NCBI GenBank assembly: GCA_029261595.1
Contig: JAJDAZ010000014.1
Span: forward strand, 1 to 64,000
Direction of reading: 5' to 3'
Length of the DNA: 64,000 nucleotides
Source of the DNA: Nitrospinaceae bacterium
Lineage (GTDB): Bacteria > Nitrospinota > Nitrospinia > Nitrospinales > VA-1
Made by a program: the position numbers and the translations under genes
The notes under the pieces: model-generated
Told to the model about the DNA's origin: nothing
Seen by the model: only the letters and a program-made list of their open reading frames with translations
The model's database searches: none
In this document: positions 29,339 to 39,422 of the stretch, piece after piece
How the letters are laid out: every line of letters starts with the position of its first letter
How positions within the stretch are numbered: position 1 is the first letter of the stretch

Positions 29339-32080
29339 TTAAACTTTAAACTGACCGACCAGACTTTGCAGTTCTGACGCCATTTTGGAAAGCTCACCGG
29401 ACGCGTTCTGTGTGTCGTTAGCGCCCTGAGTGGTGCTCTGCGCCGCTTGGGCGACCCCGGTGATGTTTTGCGCGATTTCGGCCGTTCCCTTTGCCGCCTC
29501 ACCAACATTGCGCCCAATCTCCGCCGTGGTCGCCGTTTGCTCTTCTACGGCGCTGGCGATGGTGTTGGAGATGTCGTTGATCTTGTTGATGACCTCAGAA
29601 ATCTCCGCGATTGCGGTGACCGAGTTTTGCGTATCGGACTGAATGGCGCCGATTTTACCGCTGATTTCCTCCGTCGCTTTAGCGGTTTGGTTGGCCAGGT
29701 CCTTCACCTCGTTGGCCACCACGGCAAATCCTTTGCCTGCTTCGCCCGCTCTTGCCGCTTCGATGGTGGCGTTCAAAGCCAGAAGGTTCGTCTGTTCCGC
29801 GATCGAGGTGATGACCTTGATCACCTGTCCGATCTCCGCCGAACTCTCACCCAGTTTGCTGATGGTGGTATTTGTGGTTTCGGCCACTTTGACCGCTTCA
29901 CTGGCCACACGGGACGCCTCGGTGGCGTTTTGGGCGATCTCCTTGATGCTGGAGCTCATTTCCTCAGCGCCTGTAGAAACCGTCTGCACGTTCTTACTGA
30001 CCTGTTCCGAAGCGGCGGAAACCACTCCCGACTGGGCCGAAGTTTCTTCTGCATTGCCGGCCATCTGCTGACTGACTGCGGTCAACTCCTCGGATGAAGA
30101 CGCCAGCGTTTCTGCATTGTGGCCAATGGCCTGCATATTGGTGCGCATCTTTTGCAGGAACCCATCTAAACCCTCGCCCATCTGGCCGATGGCGTCACTG
30201 CCCTTGACCGTGACTTCCTGGGTCAGATCGCCTTCGGCGGCGGCGGAGACCACTTCCAGCATGCTGTCCACCTTGGTCTTCAATTCCTCAGCCTGTTTCT
30301 GTTCTCGCTCGGCCGCTTCTTTGGCGGCTGTTGCATTTTTCACCATTTCTGTGACGATGGACCAGCCCACCATAACCCCGATTTGCTCACCTTCTTGACC
30401 GGCAATAGTGACCATATTCAGGTCCAAAATCTCCTCCCCCAATTGAATCTGAGCTCTATGCGGAAGATTTTTTGGGTCGGACAATATATTCCGCTGGTGT
30501 TGCGGATTTTTGTGAAAAATATCGATCGACTGCCCTATCATCTGATCGGCTTTCACCGGGAGCAGGGATTCCAAATTTCTGAAAGTTTTTAATGAGGCGG
30601 GATTCATATATTCAAGGACCAGATCATTGTTAGCGTATAAAACATTTGTGGCCATGCTTTCAACAATCTGTTTGACTTTTGACGTTTCGAGATCGGAGGC
30701 TTTCTTGCCGATGGCCTGTTCTCTCAGCCCTTTTAATTTTTCTTCAAATTGACCGGACAATCCGAAATCGTCCGATTCCGGAATTTTTCCACCCAGGAGA
30801 TCTTCAGCATTCTTCAAATAGGTTTTGACCGTTTCCACCAACCGTTTGAAGTTTCCCCTCATCCGCCCGATCTCATCATTTGACCGCACCGAAATTTCTC
30901 TGATGTTGTCCAGGTCTCCATCGGCAAAACTTTCCAAAGAATTTGTAAGAGTAATAATTGGCAAAGAAATACTGCGTGCGCTCCAGAATCCAAATACTAT
31001 TATCAATCCAAAGAATACTGTGGCGATGATAAAGATTTTATTTTCCACCGCGATGATCGATGCGTTCACCACCTCATCCGGAGACCGCGCCAGCACCGAC
31101 CAGTTCATGCCTGGAAAACCCATGGAGCCTTCGAAATGTGCGAAACCCGCCGCCTGCTCGATTTTCTTACGTGCATGGGTGGCGTACTCAAACCCGGACT
31201 CCTTGTTTTTGGCCGACTTGACGGCGGCTGAAACTCCCTTTTCCGCCAGGTTCAGCTTGAGCAGAACGTTAAAATCCCGCTGGACGCCATTTTCCGAGCC
31301 TCTATTGTAGGCAGGGTCAAAATCCAGAATCACCTGACCGTCACTGTTGAGCAGGGTCAGCTCAATGTTGGAAAGTCCGCCTTGCTTCAATTTCTGGTAG
31401 GCCGCCACAACAATATCCTCTACCAGAGAAAACTTGGCGTAATTATTCCAGACGGCGATCACTTGTCCGGCTGCATCATAAACCGGAGCGGCAAAATTCA
31501 GGGTCAGCCCATCATCGCCCGGATAGGCGCTTTTGGCATCCTGGTCCACATGCAAGGGAGTGATGACCGTTCCTGTGAAGGTACTATCCCCGCCGATATT
31601 TCCCGCCTGGCTGGTATAAAACTTTTTCTGCATCACATCTTGAAACCACGGGGCCTGGCTGTAGTTGCGGCTTAATAAATTGCCTGTGGAAATTCCCTTT
31701 CCATCCTGATCCTTGGTATTGACCGCAATGACGTTGCCTTCCAGATCCACTAAAAGGGTCAAATAATAAATATCGTAGGTGTCCACGTAGCTGTTCATAG
31801 CCGACACAATTGGGCTTTGCTCCTTGTACCAGTGCTCCCGGTTTTGCAGAATAGAATTCAAACCGAAAGCCTGAACATCCCCGTATCGTTCAAACAGGTT
31901 GCGGTCGATTTTATCGGCTATATTGGTGGCCACCTTTTGCAGATTGCTGGCGTTCAAGCTTCTTATCTCTTTGAAAGACATACTGTTCACCATCATGACC
32001 ACAGCAAGAGGAACCATGCCGATCATCAAATAAAGGATGATCTGCTTCCACTTCAAACTCAGATTTTTCCAAATATTCAT
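29339..32080 (-). CDS. methyl-accepting chemotaxis protein with periplasmic sensor and PAS-like domain
   Basis: A 913-residue transmembrane chemoreceptor. TM1 is at about residues 13-33, a double-Cache-type periplasmic sensor spans about 45-335, TM2 about 347-370, and a HAMP region about 372-425. A cytoplasmic PAS-like domain (about 470-590, [19 protein letters not shown]) comes next, then a second HAMP-like region and the signalling helices. The hairpin tip reads [20 protein letters not shown]. There is no C-terminal CheR-binding pentapeptide. GGAGAAAGAG precedes the ATG. No other chemotaxis gene is nearby. Confidence 0.93.
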   Translation of the reverse strand: MNIWKNLSLKWKQIILYLMIGMVPLAVVMMVNSMSFKEIRSLNASNLQKVATNIADKIDRNLFERYGDVQAFGLNSILQNREHWYKEQSPIVSAMNSYVDTYDIYYLTLLVDLEGNVIAVNTKDQDGKGISTGNLLSRNYSQAPWFQDVMQKKFYTSQAGNIGGDSTFTGTVITPLHVDQDAKSAYPGDDGLTLNFAAPVYDAAGQVIAVWNNYAKFSLVEDIVVAAYQKLKQGGLSNIELTLLNSDGQVILDFDPAYNRGSENGVQRDFNVLLKLNLAEKGVSAAVKSAKNKESGFEYATHARKKIEQAAGFAHFEGSMGFPGMNWSVLARSPDEVVNASIIAVENKIFIIATVFFGLIIVFGFWSARSISLPIITLTNSLESFADGDLDNIREISVRSNDEIGRMRGNFKRLVETVKTYLKNAEDLLGGKIPESDDFGLSGQFEEKLKGLREQAIGKKASDLETSKVKQIVESMATNVLYANNDLVLEYMNPASLKTFRNLESLLPVKADQMIGQSIDIFHKNPQHQRNILSDPKNLPHRAQIQLGEEILDLNMVTIAGQEGEQIGVMVGWSIVTEMVKNATAAKEAAEREQKQAEELKTKVDSMLEVVSAAAEGDLTQEVTVKGSDAIGQMGEGLDGFLQKMRTNMQAIGHNAETLASSSEELTAVSQQMAGNAEETSAQSGVVSAASEQVSKNVQTVSTGAEEMSSSIKEIAQNATEASRVASEAVKVAETTNTTISKLGESSAEIGQVIKVITSIAEQTNLLALNATIEAARAGEAGKGFAVVANEVKDLANQTAKATEEISGKIGAIQSDTQNSVTAIAEISEVINKINDISNTIASAVEEQTATTAEIGRNVGEAAKGTAEIAQNITGVAQAAQSTTQGANDTQNASGELSKMASELQSLVGQFKV

Positions 32081-32178
32081 CTCTTTCTCCTAGTTAACTC
32101 AAAATTAAAATGGCCCCTTTTTGCCAAAAACAACGGACGAATCGAAAGTTGAATCCGTTTTAAATATATTAGGTACGA

Positions 32179-32196
32179 CAATATGATGACATATTG
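32179..32196. promoter_or_regulatory. inverted repeat upstream of the chemoreceptor gene
   Basis: CAATATG-ATGA-CATATTG is a 7-bp perfect inverted repeat about 100 bp upstream of the chemoreceptor start. It could be an operator. Only the symmetry supports this. Confidence 0.3.
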
Positions 32197-32285
32197 GAAA
32201 AAACAGTAAGTGTAAAGATACTAAGCTATTGATTTAAAAATTACAACAGAGATTTTCATTTATGTGCCAAAAACCACACATTTCC

Positions 32286-32308
32286 AAAAAAATTCGCTCC
32301 GAAGCGAA
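32286..32308 (-). terminator. Rho-independent terminator after the fabI-like gene
   Basis: On the minus strand TTCGCT-TCGG-AGCGAA is followed by seven T residues. It lies about 70 bp past the fabI-like stop and ends the fab/desaturase unit. Confidence 0.85.
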
Positions 32309-32378
32309 AGTTTATCGTAAAAAACGGGCGGTTGAGTGCGTCTAAGAAGTGGATGACAAGGGGGATAGAGCCGTTTTG

Positions 32379-33182
32379 CTACTCGGGCTTCATGGCCTTT
32401 TTGACCATGTTCCGGTCGAAGTAGTTGGTGGACATGCCAGCATCGAGGACGATGCCCTGGGCATTGATGCCGCTGGACCGTTCGCTCAGCAGAAACACCG
32501 CCGCGTTGGCCACTTCCTGGGTGGTCAGGGCTTTTTTGCGCAGGGTGAGTTCTTCGGCGTGAAGGTAGGAGTCGATGTAACCGGGAATTCCTGCCGAGGC
32601 GGAGGTCTTGAGCAGGCCGGCATTGACTGAGTTGAATCGGATATCGGAAAATGCGCTGAAGGATTTTGCCAGGAAACAAAGCGAGGAATCCAGAGCGGCT
32701 TTGGCCGGGGCCATGTAGCCGTAATTTTCCGCCGCCATCCGGGTGGTGGAGATGGACACCGTCACAACGGAAGCCTGCTTATCTAAAAGATCCTTAAAAG
32801 CGTTCGCCAATTGGATGAGGGAAAAGCAGGTGATGTCGATGGATTGCAGAAAATCCGCTTTGCTCGTCTCATGGAAAGGTTTGACGCCGCTTTGGTAATT
32901 AGCGAAAGCGATGGAATGCACAATTCCGTGGATTTTTTCGCGGTCACGGCCCATCTCTTTGCGGAGCCGGTCGATGTCTTCCTGTTTTTCGACGTCGCAG
33001 ACATAAACCGGAGCCTCGCCCACGAGCTTGGCAACGGATTGTTTCCTGGCATCGGAGCGTACGCTATACAGCACGTCCGCGCCCTCTTCGGCTAAAATTT
33101 TGCCGATATGGTAGGCCACGCTCTTCTTATTGGCGACGCCGACCACCAGAAACGTTTTACCTGCCAGATTTAAAAAGCTCAT
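32379..33182 (-). CDS. FabI-like enoyl-ACP reductase (SDR), atypical active site
   Basis: The 267-residue protein matches FabI: N-terminal [20 protein letters not shown], catalytic Tyr154 and Lys161 in NYGYMAPAK (Tyr-x6-Lys), and C-terminal [14 protein letters not shown]. FabI reduces the enoyl-ACP double bond with NAD(P)H at the end of each elongation cycle. The first active-site Tyr of FabI (Tyr146 in E. coli) is replaced by Ile144 here ([12 protein letters not shown]), so substrate or reaction may differ. Its ATG overlaps the fabZ stop (ATGA). It is the last gene of the unit. Confidence 0.85.
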   Translation of the reverse strand: MSFLNLAGKTFLVVGVANKKSVAYHIGKILAEEGADVLYSVRSDARKQSVAKLVGEAPVYVCDVEKQEDIDRLRKEMGRDREKIHGIVHSIAFANYQSGVKPFHETSKADFLQSIDITCFSLIQLANAFKDLLDKQASVVTVSISTTRMAAENYGYMAPAKAALDSSLCFLAKSFSAFSDIRFNSVNAGLLKTSASAGIPGYIDSYLHAEELTLRKKALTTQEVANAAVFLLSERSSGINAQGIVLDAGMSTNYFDRNMVKKAMKPE

Positions 33183-33604
33183 TTGACATTCTCCACCAGC
33201 ATGACGGCAAAATCAACCGTTGCCGCTGTCTTGCCGTTCACGATTACTTTCCCGGACATGAAACAGGCGGGGTCCACCCATTCCGTCAGATTGACCTCGA
33301 TCTCCAAAGTATCGCCCGGCAATACGGCGTGTTTAAATTTAACATGATTCACCCGTGTGACCACAGGAATACGGTTCTCTCCTCCCGCAATCCGTTTTCC
33401 CATGAGGATGGCACCGCTTTGAAACACCGACTCCAGAATGAGAACGCCGGGCATGATGGGCCGTCCGGGGTAATGCCCCTTGAAAAAAGGTTCCTCGGCC
33501 TTTACTTCCTTTTGAGTTTTAATACTGTCTTTGGTAGCTGAGACAACGCGATCGACAAACAGGAAAGGCGGACGGTGGGGAATGTATTGCAGAAATTCTT
33601 CCAT
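33179..33604 (-). CDS. FabZ-like 3-hydroxyacyl-ACP dehydratase
   Basis: A hot-dog-fold dehydratase with [13 protein letters not shown] near the N-terminus and the catalytic pair His44 and Glu58 in [20 protein letters not shown]. It dehydrates 3-hydroxyacyl chains on ACP. I chose the ATG at 33604 (141 residues, usual FabZ start), 4 bp after fabG; an upstream in-frame start at 33631 would overlap fabG. It lies between fabG and fabI in a chain-elongation set. Confidence 0.9.
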   Translation of the reverse strand: MEEFLQYIPHRPPFLFVDRVVSATKDSIKTQKEVKAEEPFFKGHYPGRPIMPGVLILESVFQSGAILMGKRIAGGENRIPVVTRVNHVKFKHAVLPGDTLEIEVNLTEWVDPACFMSGKVIVNGKTAATVDFAVMLVENVK

Positions 33605-33608
33605 AAAC

Positions 33609-34352
33609 CTATAACCCGCCTGAGACCTCATTCACCGTACCGGTGATGTAGGACGATTCTTTCGAGGCCAGGAATAAAACCGATCGCGCAACTTCCTGGG
33701 CCGTGCCAAAGCGCTTTAAGGGAATCTGACCGATGTAGGCTTTTCTTTGTTCTTCGGACAGGTCGGCAATGAAATCGGTTTCTATAAAGCCCGGTGACAC
33801 GCAGTTGACGGTAATCTTCCGGCTGGCCACTTCCTTGGACAACGAACGGGTGAACGCCACCTGACCCGCTTTCGACGCGGCGTAATTGGACTGCCCGGCA
33901 AACCCGAACTTTCCGATCGGCGAGGTGATGAGAATAATTCGGCCATAACGCTGGCGCATCAGACCGAGCACCGCCTGTTTGCAGACATTGAACGTTCCCG
34001 TCAGGTTGGTGTCGATCACCTGTTGCCAATCGGATTCTTTCATCAAGCCCACCACCGAATCTTTGCGAATGCCAGAGCTGTTGACCAGAATCTGAAACGG
34101 ACCGTGTTTTTCTTCCACGGTGCGAAAAAATGCCTCTACCTCGTGATATTGAGTGATGTCGAATTTTTGCAAATCGATACGGTCGGCAAAGTCGGCGTTG
34201 GCCCCCTCAAACTCCTTTGCGGCTTGATCGTTGGATTGATAGGTCGCGATGACCTTCGCCCCCGATTGCAGAAAGGCCCCCGATATGGCTCGGCCAATGC
34301 CCCTGGTTCCTCCAACCACAATGGCGGTTTGATCTGAAAAATCAAATTGCAT
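33609..34352 (-). CDS. FabG-like 3-oxoacyl-ACP reductase
   Basis: A classical SDR of 247 residues with Rossmann motif GGTRGIG (14-20), Asn116, and the catalytic Ser144, Tyr157 and Lys161 in YAASK. It reduces 3-oxoacyl-ACP with NADPH. Its place next to dehydratase, reductase, ACP and ketosynthase genes supports an acyl-ACP substrate. It starts at an ATG 65 bp after the first desaturase-like gene. Confidence 0.88.
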   Translation of the reverse strand: MQFDFSDQTAIVVGGTRGIGRAISGAFLQSGAKVIATYQSNDQAAKEFEGANADFADRIDLQKFDITQYHEVEAFFRTVEEKHGPFQILVNSSGIRKDSVVGLMKESDWQQVIDTNLTGTFNVCKQAVLGLMRQRYGRIILITSPIGKFGFAGQSNYAASKAGQVAFTRSLSKEVASRKITVNCVSPGFIETDFIADLSEEQRKAYIGQIPLKRFGTAQEVARSVLFLASKESSYITGTVNEVSGGL

Positions 34353-34417
34353 GGAAATGCCGGGAACAAATGACAGAGTGGTTGGGAGTAAATACGGGAG
34401 TCAACATGGAGTCACGA

Positions 34418-35863
34418 TTAAACGGAAGCGGAGATCAATTCTTTTTTTGAGTCCAGTGAGCGCACCAGTTTGTCCACTTCGTTGGCCACGATCACGCCGT
34501 AGTTGGCGGCGCCCAGCCAGCCGGACATGATGATGCCCACGGAGCCGGAATGGAACAACCCGGAAATCTGTTTGGGCAGATCACGGCTCACTTTCAGTCC
34601 TTCAAACTTGGTTCCGAAAGAAGTCCCGCTCGGATGCAGGGTGTAACGCTTGAAGGTTTTCGGCGTGGCCGCTTCCACATGGTCGATTTTTTTCCGGATA
34701 TCCGGGACGTATTTTTCGAGGGACTGCAAGGTGGCTTCGATCAGGAGGTTCTTTTCGACTTCATAAGTCTTGTCATCCATGGAGGCCCAATCCTGATATT
34801 TCGCGTTGGTGGAGGCGACGATGGAATAACGATCGGTGCCGGGCCGGATCTCGGGGTAATAAAACGAAAAGGTCCGGCTGGTGACATCTTTGCTCAGGAT
34901 CATTTCCGTATTGTATTCATCGGCATCGGAGGAAAACAGCAGATCACCGACATAATCGATTTTTTCGCCCTTTTTGATCCCCATATAAACCTGACAACTG
35001 GAGTTGTTCAGGCGAACTTTTTTAACCTCCTCGACAAACTGGGGATCGAATTTTTCATCCCCCACCAGTTTGTGGATGGTGGTCAAAAGATTTGAATTGG
35101 AGAGCACGGCTTTGCAGGCGATGTCTTTGCCATTGATCCGGACTCCGTTCACCGCATTGTCCTCGACATGAACCTTTTCGACCAGACAATGGTTGCGGAT
35201 ATCAACGCCGTTTTTCAACAACTCCTTTTTCATTTTTTTGATGAGTTGATCGGTTCCGCCCTGATAGGTGAAAACCCCCTTGTCCATGAAATTGGAAAAC
35301 ACGATGCCGTAGGTCAGGGCGGGGTCGTCCAGGGTGGAGCCGTTGGCGTAGGTGATGGGCTCCATGAGAAAACGCCAGACATCTTTTCTGCCGGGGAAAA
35401 ACTTTTGAAACAACTCGCCGGTGGTCATGACCAGATCGTCGTAAAAATTCATTTTACGGACGGTGATGAAAAAATCATCGACAACATCTTTCATGATGCC
35501 AAAATGGTCGTTCAATATACGGCTGAAATCGACCTTGTCGAAAGTGGTGTTCACGGAAAATTGCGGGTTGTCAAAGTGGATGCCCTTGAGCTGGATCACC
35601 GAATCGGCCATTTCCCGGGTCCAGTACTTGCGGAAGGTTTTGATCATCCCGCAGGGAAACCCGTGCAGGGAAATATCGAGGACGTGGCCGCCCCGTCGTT
35701 TGAACCAGGTGGCCATGCCGCCCAGGTTGTAGTGGTGCTCTGCCAACAGAACGGAATGCCCAAGACGCGCCAGCAGATTGGCCGAAGTCATCCCCGCAAG
35801 GCCGCTCCCGATCACAACCACATCGTAAAAAGATTTTGCTCCCTTCAACCAGTCTCTAGGCAT
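34418..35863 (-). CDS. phytoene desaturase/isomerase-like FAD oxidoreductase (second of a pair)
   Basis: A 481-residue flavoprotein of the CrtI/CrtISO/retinol-saturase type (COG1233-like). The FAD dinucleotide motif is [20 protein letters not shown] (residues about 15-34), and the C-terminal FAD segment is [22 protein letters not shown]. Enzymes of this class desaturate, saturate or isomerise C=C bonds in long conjugated or lipid chains. No phytoene synthase or other carotenoid gene is nearby; the neighbours are acyl-ACP elongation genes. The substrate is therefore more likely an acyl chain, though this is inference. It is 24 bp after the paralogous gene. Confidence 0.8.
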   Translation of the reverse strand: MPRDWLKGAKSFYDVVVIGSGLAGMTSANLLARLGHSVLLAEHHYNLGGMATWFKRRGGHVLDISLHGFPCGMIKTFRKYWTREMADSVIQLKGIHFDNPQFSVNTTFDKVDFSRILNDHFGIMKDVVDDFFITVRKMNFYDDLVMTTGELFQKFFPGRKDVWRFLMEPITYANGSTLDDPALTYGIVFSNFMDKGVFTYQGGTDQLIKKMKKELLKNGVDIRNHCLVEKVHVEDNAVNGVRINGKDIACKAVLSNSNLLTTIHKLVGDEKFDPQFVEEVKKVRLNNSSCQVYMGIKKGEKIDYVGDLLFSSDADEYNTEMILSKDVTSRTFSFYYPEIRPGTDRYSIVASTNAKYQDWASMDDKTYEVEKNLLIEATLQSLEKYVPDIRKKIDHVEAATPKTFKRYTLHPSGTSFGTKFEGLKVSRDLPKQISGLFHSGSVGIIMSGWLGAANYGVIVANEVDKLVRSLDSKKELISASV

Positions 35864-35887
35864 AACACATTAATTTAAAATAGTTTC

Positions 35888-37288
35888 TCAGGATTCGACC
35901 GCTTTCTGCAAAACATGAAAATTGGCCATGGAAATTCCGCTCAAAGTAGCCCCCACAATGCCCAGAAAACCCTGGTCCGTACCGCAGATAAACAGATTTT
36001 CTACCGGTGTGGTTCCGTTTTTGATCTTGCGGGGAGACCCATAAACCGCGCCATTCAAATGCCCGGTGTATTTGTGGATGGTCTTGGGCGTAAACGTGTC
36101 TAAAAATACCACAGAATCGCGAAAATCGGGGAAAAATGTATGCAGTGCCTCCAGCGCCTCGGCCCGGCAATCCTTTTTAGCCTGGATGTATTCCCGGCGG
36201 GAAGGCTCGTTCCACAAACGGGCGCTGGCCAGATTGGTCAGCCTCAGCATCCCTTCGGCAAGCGGCGTGGGATAATTGAAATTATTGGGACAGCACAAAA
36301 CCCCGCTGGTCACGTCGATCAATCGATCGGGAACGCGATACTCAAACTTCTGCTGAGTGCTGAAAAACACGATGCTTTTATCGTAGCCCAATTCTTTCGG
36401 CTCGCGGTCCAGCACAAAAATGGATTCCATAAACGACAACTGGCCCACCGGCCAGGTCTCTTGCTGGACCTGTTCGGGCCGGCACCGCCGCAAAGTTTCC
36501 ACCGTCCCCATGGAGGAGATGACGGTTTGTGCCTTGAGGCATTCGCCCCCTTTTAAAGTCACCGACCGGACTTTTCCCTTATCCGCGTCGATCGACTCCA
36601 CCTCGGCCCCCATGCGCAACTCGCCACCCAGGCTTTTATACCTTTCCACCAGGAGGGATAACAAAAAATGCATGCCCTTGAGCGGTTTGGCGAACCCTTC
36701 CATGAAGATGCTTTTGAACATGATGACGAACTGATAAAAATCCATGTCCCGCTCGCGGGCGTTGCCATAGTACATGATCGGGCAACACAGCATGTCGATC
36801 AACAACGGGTCGCTGACAAATTCCTGCAGCACCCCAAGCGCCGAGGTTTTTGTATCTCCCGCCAGCGACAACTCGTCGAAGGTTTCTATTTTCTGTACCA
36901 ATTTAAGAAAGCCGTCGATCTGATGAGGAAACTGTTGGGCCACCTCCTGTTTTAAAAATTCGAAATCGTTGGTGAAGTTCAGGGACTTTTCAGGAAACCG
37001 GATCTCGGACATCTGTTGCGGGCACAATTGAAAATCTTCATGCTTGAACCGCAACTGCTTGAGCAGTTTTCCTAAGGGCGAGCGGCGGTCTCCTTTGGGC
37101 GTGTAATTAGTCATCGCGTGCAGGCCCACGTCGAAGGTGCGGTTCTTGCGCACGTAAAAAGAATTCAGGCCGCCCACCTCGATGTGCTTTTCGACGACAC
37201 AAACTTTCTTGTCGAAGTGCGCCAGACGAATCCCGGCGGCCAGGCCCGACAAACCGGCTCCAATGATTATTGTGTCATAACCTGCCAT
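35888..37288 (-). CDS. phytoene desaturase-like FAD oxidoreductase (first of a pair)
   Basis: A 466-residue flavoprotein with FAD motif TIIIGAGLSGLAAGIRLAHF (about 5-24) and the C-terminal segment NLFICGTDQGFLGIVGATLSG. It is a distant paralogue of the next gene. The central substrate region has no membrane helix but several hydrophobic stretches. It is separated from the upstream ACP gene by a terminator and a repeat, so it may have its own promoter. Function could be desaturation, saturation or isomerisation of an acyl or polyene chain. Confidence 0.8.
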   Translation of the reverse strand: MAGYDTIIIGAGLSGLAAGIRLAHFDKKVCVVEKHIEVGGLNSFYVRKNRTFDVGLHAMTNYTPKGDRRSPLGKLLKQLRFKHEDFQLCPQQMSEIRFPEKSLNFTNDFEFLKQEVAQQFPHQIDGFLKLVQKIETFDELSLAGDTKTSALGVLQEFVSDPLLIDMLCCPIMYYGNARERDMDFYQFVIMFKSIFMEGFAKPLKGMHFLLSLLVERYKSLGGELRMGAEVESIDADKGKVRSVTLKGGECLKAQTVISSMGTVETLRRCRPEQVQQETWPVGQLSFMESIFVLDREPKELGYDKSIVFFSTQQKFEYRVPDRLIDVTSGVLCCPNNFNYPTPLAEGMLRLTNLASARLWNEPSRREYIQAKKDCRAEALEALHTFFPDFRDSVVFLDTFTPKTIHKYTGHLNGAVYGSPRKIKNGTTPVENLFICGTDQGFLGIVGATLSGISMANFHVLQKAVES

Positions 37289-37290
37289 GT

Positions 37291-37345
37291 TTCACCCTTT
37301 ACAGGGGAGGAGAATATTAGGGCTGACGTTTGCTTCACCCCTACT
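37291..37345 (+). repeat. degenerate repeat of family A
   Basis: CCCTTTACAGGGGAGGAGAA and then GGGCTGACG follow the pattern of family A (hairpin, GGAGRA, GGGCCTGACG). It lies immediately upstream of the first desaturase-like gene (minus strand), where it could also affect its leader. The likeness is partial. Confidence 0.4.
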
Positions 37346-37455
37346 ACTCCTTCGGGGTATGAAGGTAAAGGTCGAATTTCATAGGCTCACGAGCCCCGGA
37401 ATACCTTAGTTAGCAGAGAAAGATATTGTAATTCAGGTCCGGGTTGTTCCCGTCA

Positions 37456-37490
37456 GAAAAAAACGATCCCCGGCGCAAGGCGCAACCGGG
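37456..37490 (-). terminator. Rho-independent terminator after the ACP gene
   Basis: On the minus strand CCCGG-TTGCGCCTTGCG-CCGGG, with inner GCGC pairing, is followed by GATCGTTTTTTT. It separates ketosynthase-ACP from the desaturase-like genes. Confidence 0.8.
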
Positions 37491-37564
37491 AGTGTATTAT
37501 AAATGGATTATTGTATTAATTTCGCAAAAAACGGTGGGAATAAATTCCAAAACCGGAAAATGAC

Positions 37565-37831
37565 TTAACCGGCAAGCTGTCGGTCTTTCAGAAGGGGTTC
37601 GAGGTAGGTGACGCAACTGGCCATCGTTGCGAGTTGTCCATAATCTTTCTCGGGGACTTCGATATTGAAGCGCTTTCTAAGCTCCATGACAATATCGAGA
37701 AAGTCCATGGAATCCAGGTCGATCTGGTCCCTGAGATTATCCTGGTCATTGATAGAACTGACATCCTCATCAGGAGCTATATCGACCAGTATGCTGATAA
37801 TGGCTTCCCTGACATCTTTTCCTGTCATCAA
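37565..37831 (-). CDS. acyl carrier protein
   Basis: An acidic 88-residue helical carrier with the phosphopantetheine attachment Ser41 in DLDSMDFLDIVMEL. Canonical AcpP reads DSLDxVELVM, so this is a divergent, probably dedicated ACP. It lies 58 bp after the ketosynthase gene and precedes the desaturase-like and fab genes. Confidence 0.92.
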   Translation of the reverse strand: MMTGKDVREAIISILVDIAPDEDVSSINDQDNLRDQIDLDSMDFLDIVMELRKRFNIEVPEKDYGQLATMASCVTYLEPLLKDRQLAG

Positions 37832-37889
37832 TCTCCTCCTGCTAAAATTCTGATTTTATGGAAAACAATTTCAAAATTCAATAATAAAA

Positions 37890-39140
37890 CTAGCCCTGGA
37901 ACCGTTTCACGATGAGCACAGAGTTGATTCCAAACATGCCAAATGAATTGTTCATTATATAGTTCACAACTTCAAGCTTTTTCGGCTCATTTGCCACAAT
38001 ATTATCCAGGGCGCAATCCGGGTCCAGCTTGTCCAGGTTGATGGTGGGATGGACCCAATTGTCCTCAAACGCCGGTAAATTGCCCGCCAGCTCCAGTGTT
38101 CCCGCCGCTCCCATCGTATGTCCGATAAAACTCTTCGTGTTGTTGATCCAGACGTCCTTCTCGCCTGCGAATACGCTCCGGATCGCCGTGCACTCCTGAA
38201 TGTCCCCAAGCTTAGTGGCGGTGGAGTGAGTATTCAGGATGTCCATATCCCCTGCTTCTAATCCGGCTTTCTTGAGAGCCAGACGAATGCATTCCGCCTG
38301 CCGGACCGGTTCGGGCAGAATAAAATCATGAGCGTCGGAATTGATCGCATAGCCCACGATCTCGCCGTATATTTTTGCGCCACGTTTTTCGGCATCCGGC
38401 AATCGCTCCAGGGTGTAGATACAGCCCCCTTCAGAACAGACGATGCCGTTTCGATCTTTATCGAAAGGCCGGCTGGCCTTGGTCGGGTCCTCGTGCCTGG
38501 CCAACGCGCCTTCGCTGTTGAAACTGGCGAAGATGCCAAACGTGTGAATACTTTCCGATATCCCGCCTGCCAGCGCTTGGTCCACCTCGCCCAGACGCAA
38601 CATCTGGAGACCTTGAATGACCCCCATGTTCCCAGCCGCACAGGCCGCCCCAATCGTGTAATGGGGGCCGGTGATCTTCATGTTGAGCGTCACTTCCCCG
38701 GCCGGGTTGTTAGCCACCGTCCGTGGGTTGTGATGATGCGACCAGTATTTTACATCGTAATCGTACTGGCTGATATTATGGACTTCGTTTTCCGTCTCGA
38801 CATTGCCGTGTTCGGTAACGCCAATATAAACGCCAATCCGGGAACGGTCCATTGCATCCATGTCCCAGCCCGCGTCCTGAACCGCCTCCTGGGCGCAGTA
38901 AATCGAAACCGATCCGGCCCGCGTGCCACGCCTCAGCACTTTTCTTTTTTGATACTTTAATTCGTCAAAATCGCACACCCCGGCGGGGACTTCGCCCATA
39001 TACCGGGTTTCAAACTTCTGGACCCCGGATTTCCCTTCCAGCAGACTTTTTCTGAAATCCTTCAGATTATTCCCATTCGGGGCCGTCAGCCCGACTCCCG
39101 TGATGACAATGCGCTGTTCAGGGCTAAGCTGGTTTTCCAT
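37890..39140 (-). CDS. FabF-like beta-ketoacyl-ACP synthase
   Basis: A 416-residue condensing enzyme. The Cys-His-His triad is complete: Cys167 in IGAACAAGNMG, His305 in NTHSTATKLGD and His341 in KSFIGHTMGAAG. The usual THGTSTxxGD and NSFGFGGxN motifs are altered (NTHSTATKLGD, NNSFGMFGINS), so this is a divergent clade rather than the housekeeping FabF. Next to ACP and downstream FabG/FabZ/FabI-like proteins it would start or extend chains in a dedicated pathway; no malonyl transferase is encoded here. Confidence 0.88.
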   Translation of the reverse strand: MENQLSPEQRIVITGVGLTAPNGNNLKDFRKSLLEGKSGVQKFETRYMGEVPAGVCDFDELKYQKRKVLRRGTRAGSVSIYCAQEAVQDAGWDMDAMDRSRIGVYIGVTEHGNVETENEVHNISQYDYDVKYWSHHHNPRTVANNPAGEVTLNMKITGPHYTIGAACAAGNMGVIQGLQMLRLGEVDQALAGGISESIHTFGIFASFNSEGALARHEDPTKASRPFDKDRNGIVCSEGGCIYTLERLPDAEKRGAKIYGEIVGYAINSDAHDFILPEPVRQAECIRLALKKAGLEAGDMDILNTHSTATKLGDIQECTAIRSVFAGEKDVWINNTKSFIGHTMGAAGTLELAGNLPAFEDNWVHPTINLDKLDPDCALDNIVANEPKKLEVVNYIMNNSFGMFGINSVLIVKRFQG

Positions 39141-39338
39141 TCTCTATTAATCTGGGGGATCTATCCTTGCCAGACCCGACAAGGGTGGAGGAAATAATTA
39201 TCAAAAATCGCAACTTTTCAGTTTTTAATCAGGAACCCTTCCGAAACTCGCTGTTTCCCCACGGGGAAAATTAATATCGGTGTGCGAACCGGAAAGCTAG
39301 AAATTGTAACATAATTGGCCAGGCAAAAAAAGGTTAAA

Positions 39339-39380
39339 GGCCAGCGTGACGCTGGACCCAATATTAACGCGCGATGGATT
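39339..39380 (-). repeat. intergenic repeat family B, copy 2 (inverted)
   Basis: On the minus strand it reads AATCCATCGCGCGTTAATAT and GGTCCAGCGTCACGCTGG, matching copy 1 at 18906 in most positions. It lies between the ketosynthase gene and ispF. Confidence 0.7.
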
Positions 39381-39422
39381 TATCTGGAAAAAACAATCGT
39401 TTGCTTAAATGAGATGAAGATA

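Noticed and set aside
34418-37288. Carotenoid biosynthesis locus
   Set aside because: Two CrtI-like proteins are present but no phytoene synthase, cyclase or ketolase; acyl-ACP genes surround them.
32379-39140. Confident call of a ladderane or aryl-polyene cluster
   Set aside because: Typical partners (radical-SAM proteins of ladderane candidates; the acyltransferases and AMP ligase of aryl polyenes) are not in the window.
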